Assembly (NCBI GenBank): GCA_015258265.1
Contig: JABZIP010000032.1
Coordinates: 1 to 6,095, forward strand
Reading direction: 5' to 3'
Origin: Clostridiales bacterium
Lineage (GTDB): Bacteria > Bacillota > Clostridia > Peptostreptococcales > Anaerovoracaceae
Length of the DNA stretch: 6,095 nucleotides
The notes below the pieces were generated by a model. That model was given only the letters and a program-made list of their open reading frames with translations, did not search any database and was not told where the DNA came from. The translations under genes and the position numbers were made by a program. Shown here one piece after another: positions 6,025-6,095 of this stretch (position 1 is its first letter; each line of letters starts with the position of its first letter).

Positions 6025-6095
6025 TTACTCTATGATAGATGAAACTACTCCGGAACCTACAGTTCTTCCGCCTTCTCTGATAGCGAAACGTAATC
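6025..6095 (-). CDS. tuf: Translation elongation factor EF-Tu (C-terminal end only; runs off the right edge)
   Basis: Reading leftward from the right edge, the last 22 codons give LRFAIREGGRTVGSGVVSS followed by IIE and a TAA stop (6027-6025). This is the highly conserved end of EF-Tu domain 3, matching the RFAIREGGRTVG motif of bacterial EF-Tu. EF-Tu carries aminoacyl-tRNA to the ribosome using GTP. Only about 6% of the usual 395-400 residues is present. The gene is followed directly by the shared terminator with no other reading frame behind it, so it closes its transcription unit here rather than continuing into ribosomal-protein genes. Confidence 0.97.
   Translation of the reverse strand, partial: LRFAIREGGRTVGSGVVSSIIE

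Overview
The window looks like a chromosomal segment of a low-GC Gram-positive bacterium (Bacillota, most likely class Clostridia). This rests on the AT-rich sequence, strong AGGAG-type ribosome sites, sigma-A-like promoters, and the combination of a CsaB-type pyruvyl transferase, a DUF5693 membrane protein, MgtE, a YprB-like RNase H-fold protein and EF-Tu. TGA is used as a stop, so the code is standard. I cannot name a genus.

Layout. A leftward transcription unit fills positions 4756 to 1. A textbook promoter (4728-4756) is followed by a leader of about 130 nt, then mgtE (magnesium channel/transporter, 4589-3210), a small exported protein (3195-2803), a large DUF5693 membrane protein (2781-619), and the first 214 codons of csaB (643 to beyond the left edge). 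Gaps are 14 and 21 nt, and csaB overlaps its predecessor by 25 nt, so the four genes are very probably one operon. Diverging from it, a rightward gene (4940-5944) encodes a YprB-like DEDD exonuclease-fold protein. It faces the 3' end of tuf (EF-Tu, stop at 6025-6027). One long perfect inverted repeat (5957-5999) lies between them and serves as a two-way terminator.

The 350-bp divergent intergenic region (4590-4939) is the most unusual part. It holds four tandem copies of a 23-bp direct repeat at exact spacing (4794-4885), lying between the two promoters; the fourth copy runs into the -35 region of the rightward gene. The mgtE leader can form a hairpin that would bury the mgtE ribosome-binding site, with competing upstream pairings. 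It lacks the sequence hallmarks of the known M-box magnesium riboswitch that I can recall. Both are regulatory candidates rather than proven elements.

How the genes may work together. CsaB-family enzymes add pyruvate to cell-wall polysaccharide, which in Gram-positives can anchor S-layer proteins. DUF5693 and the small exported protein both appear to be envelope proteins of unknown role. Their place behind mgtE ties envelope-polymer functions to the expression of a magnesium transporter. That link is inference from gene order only.
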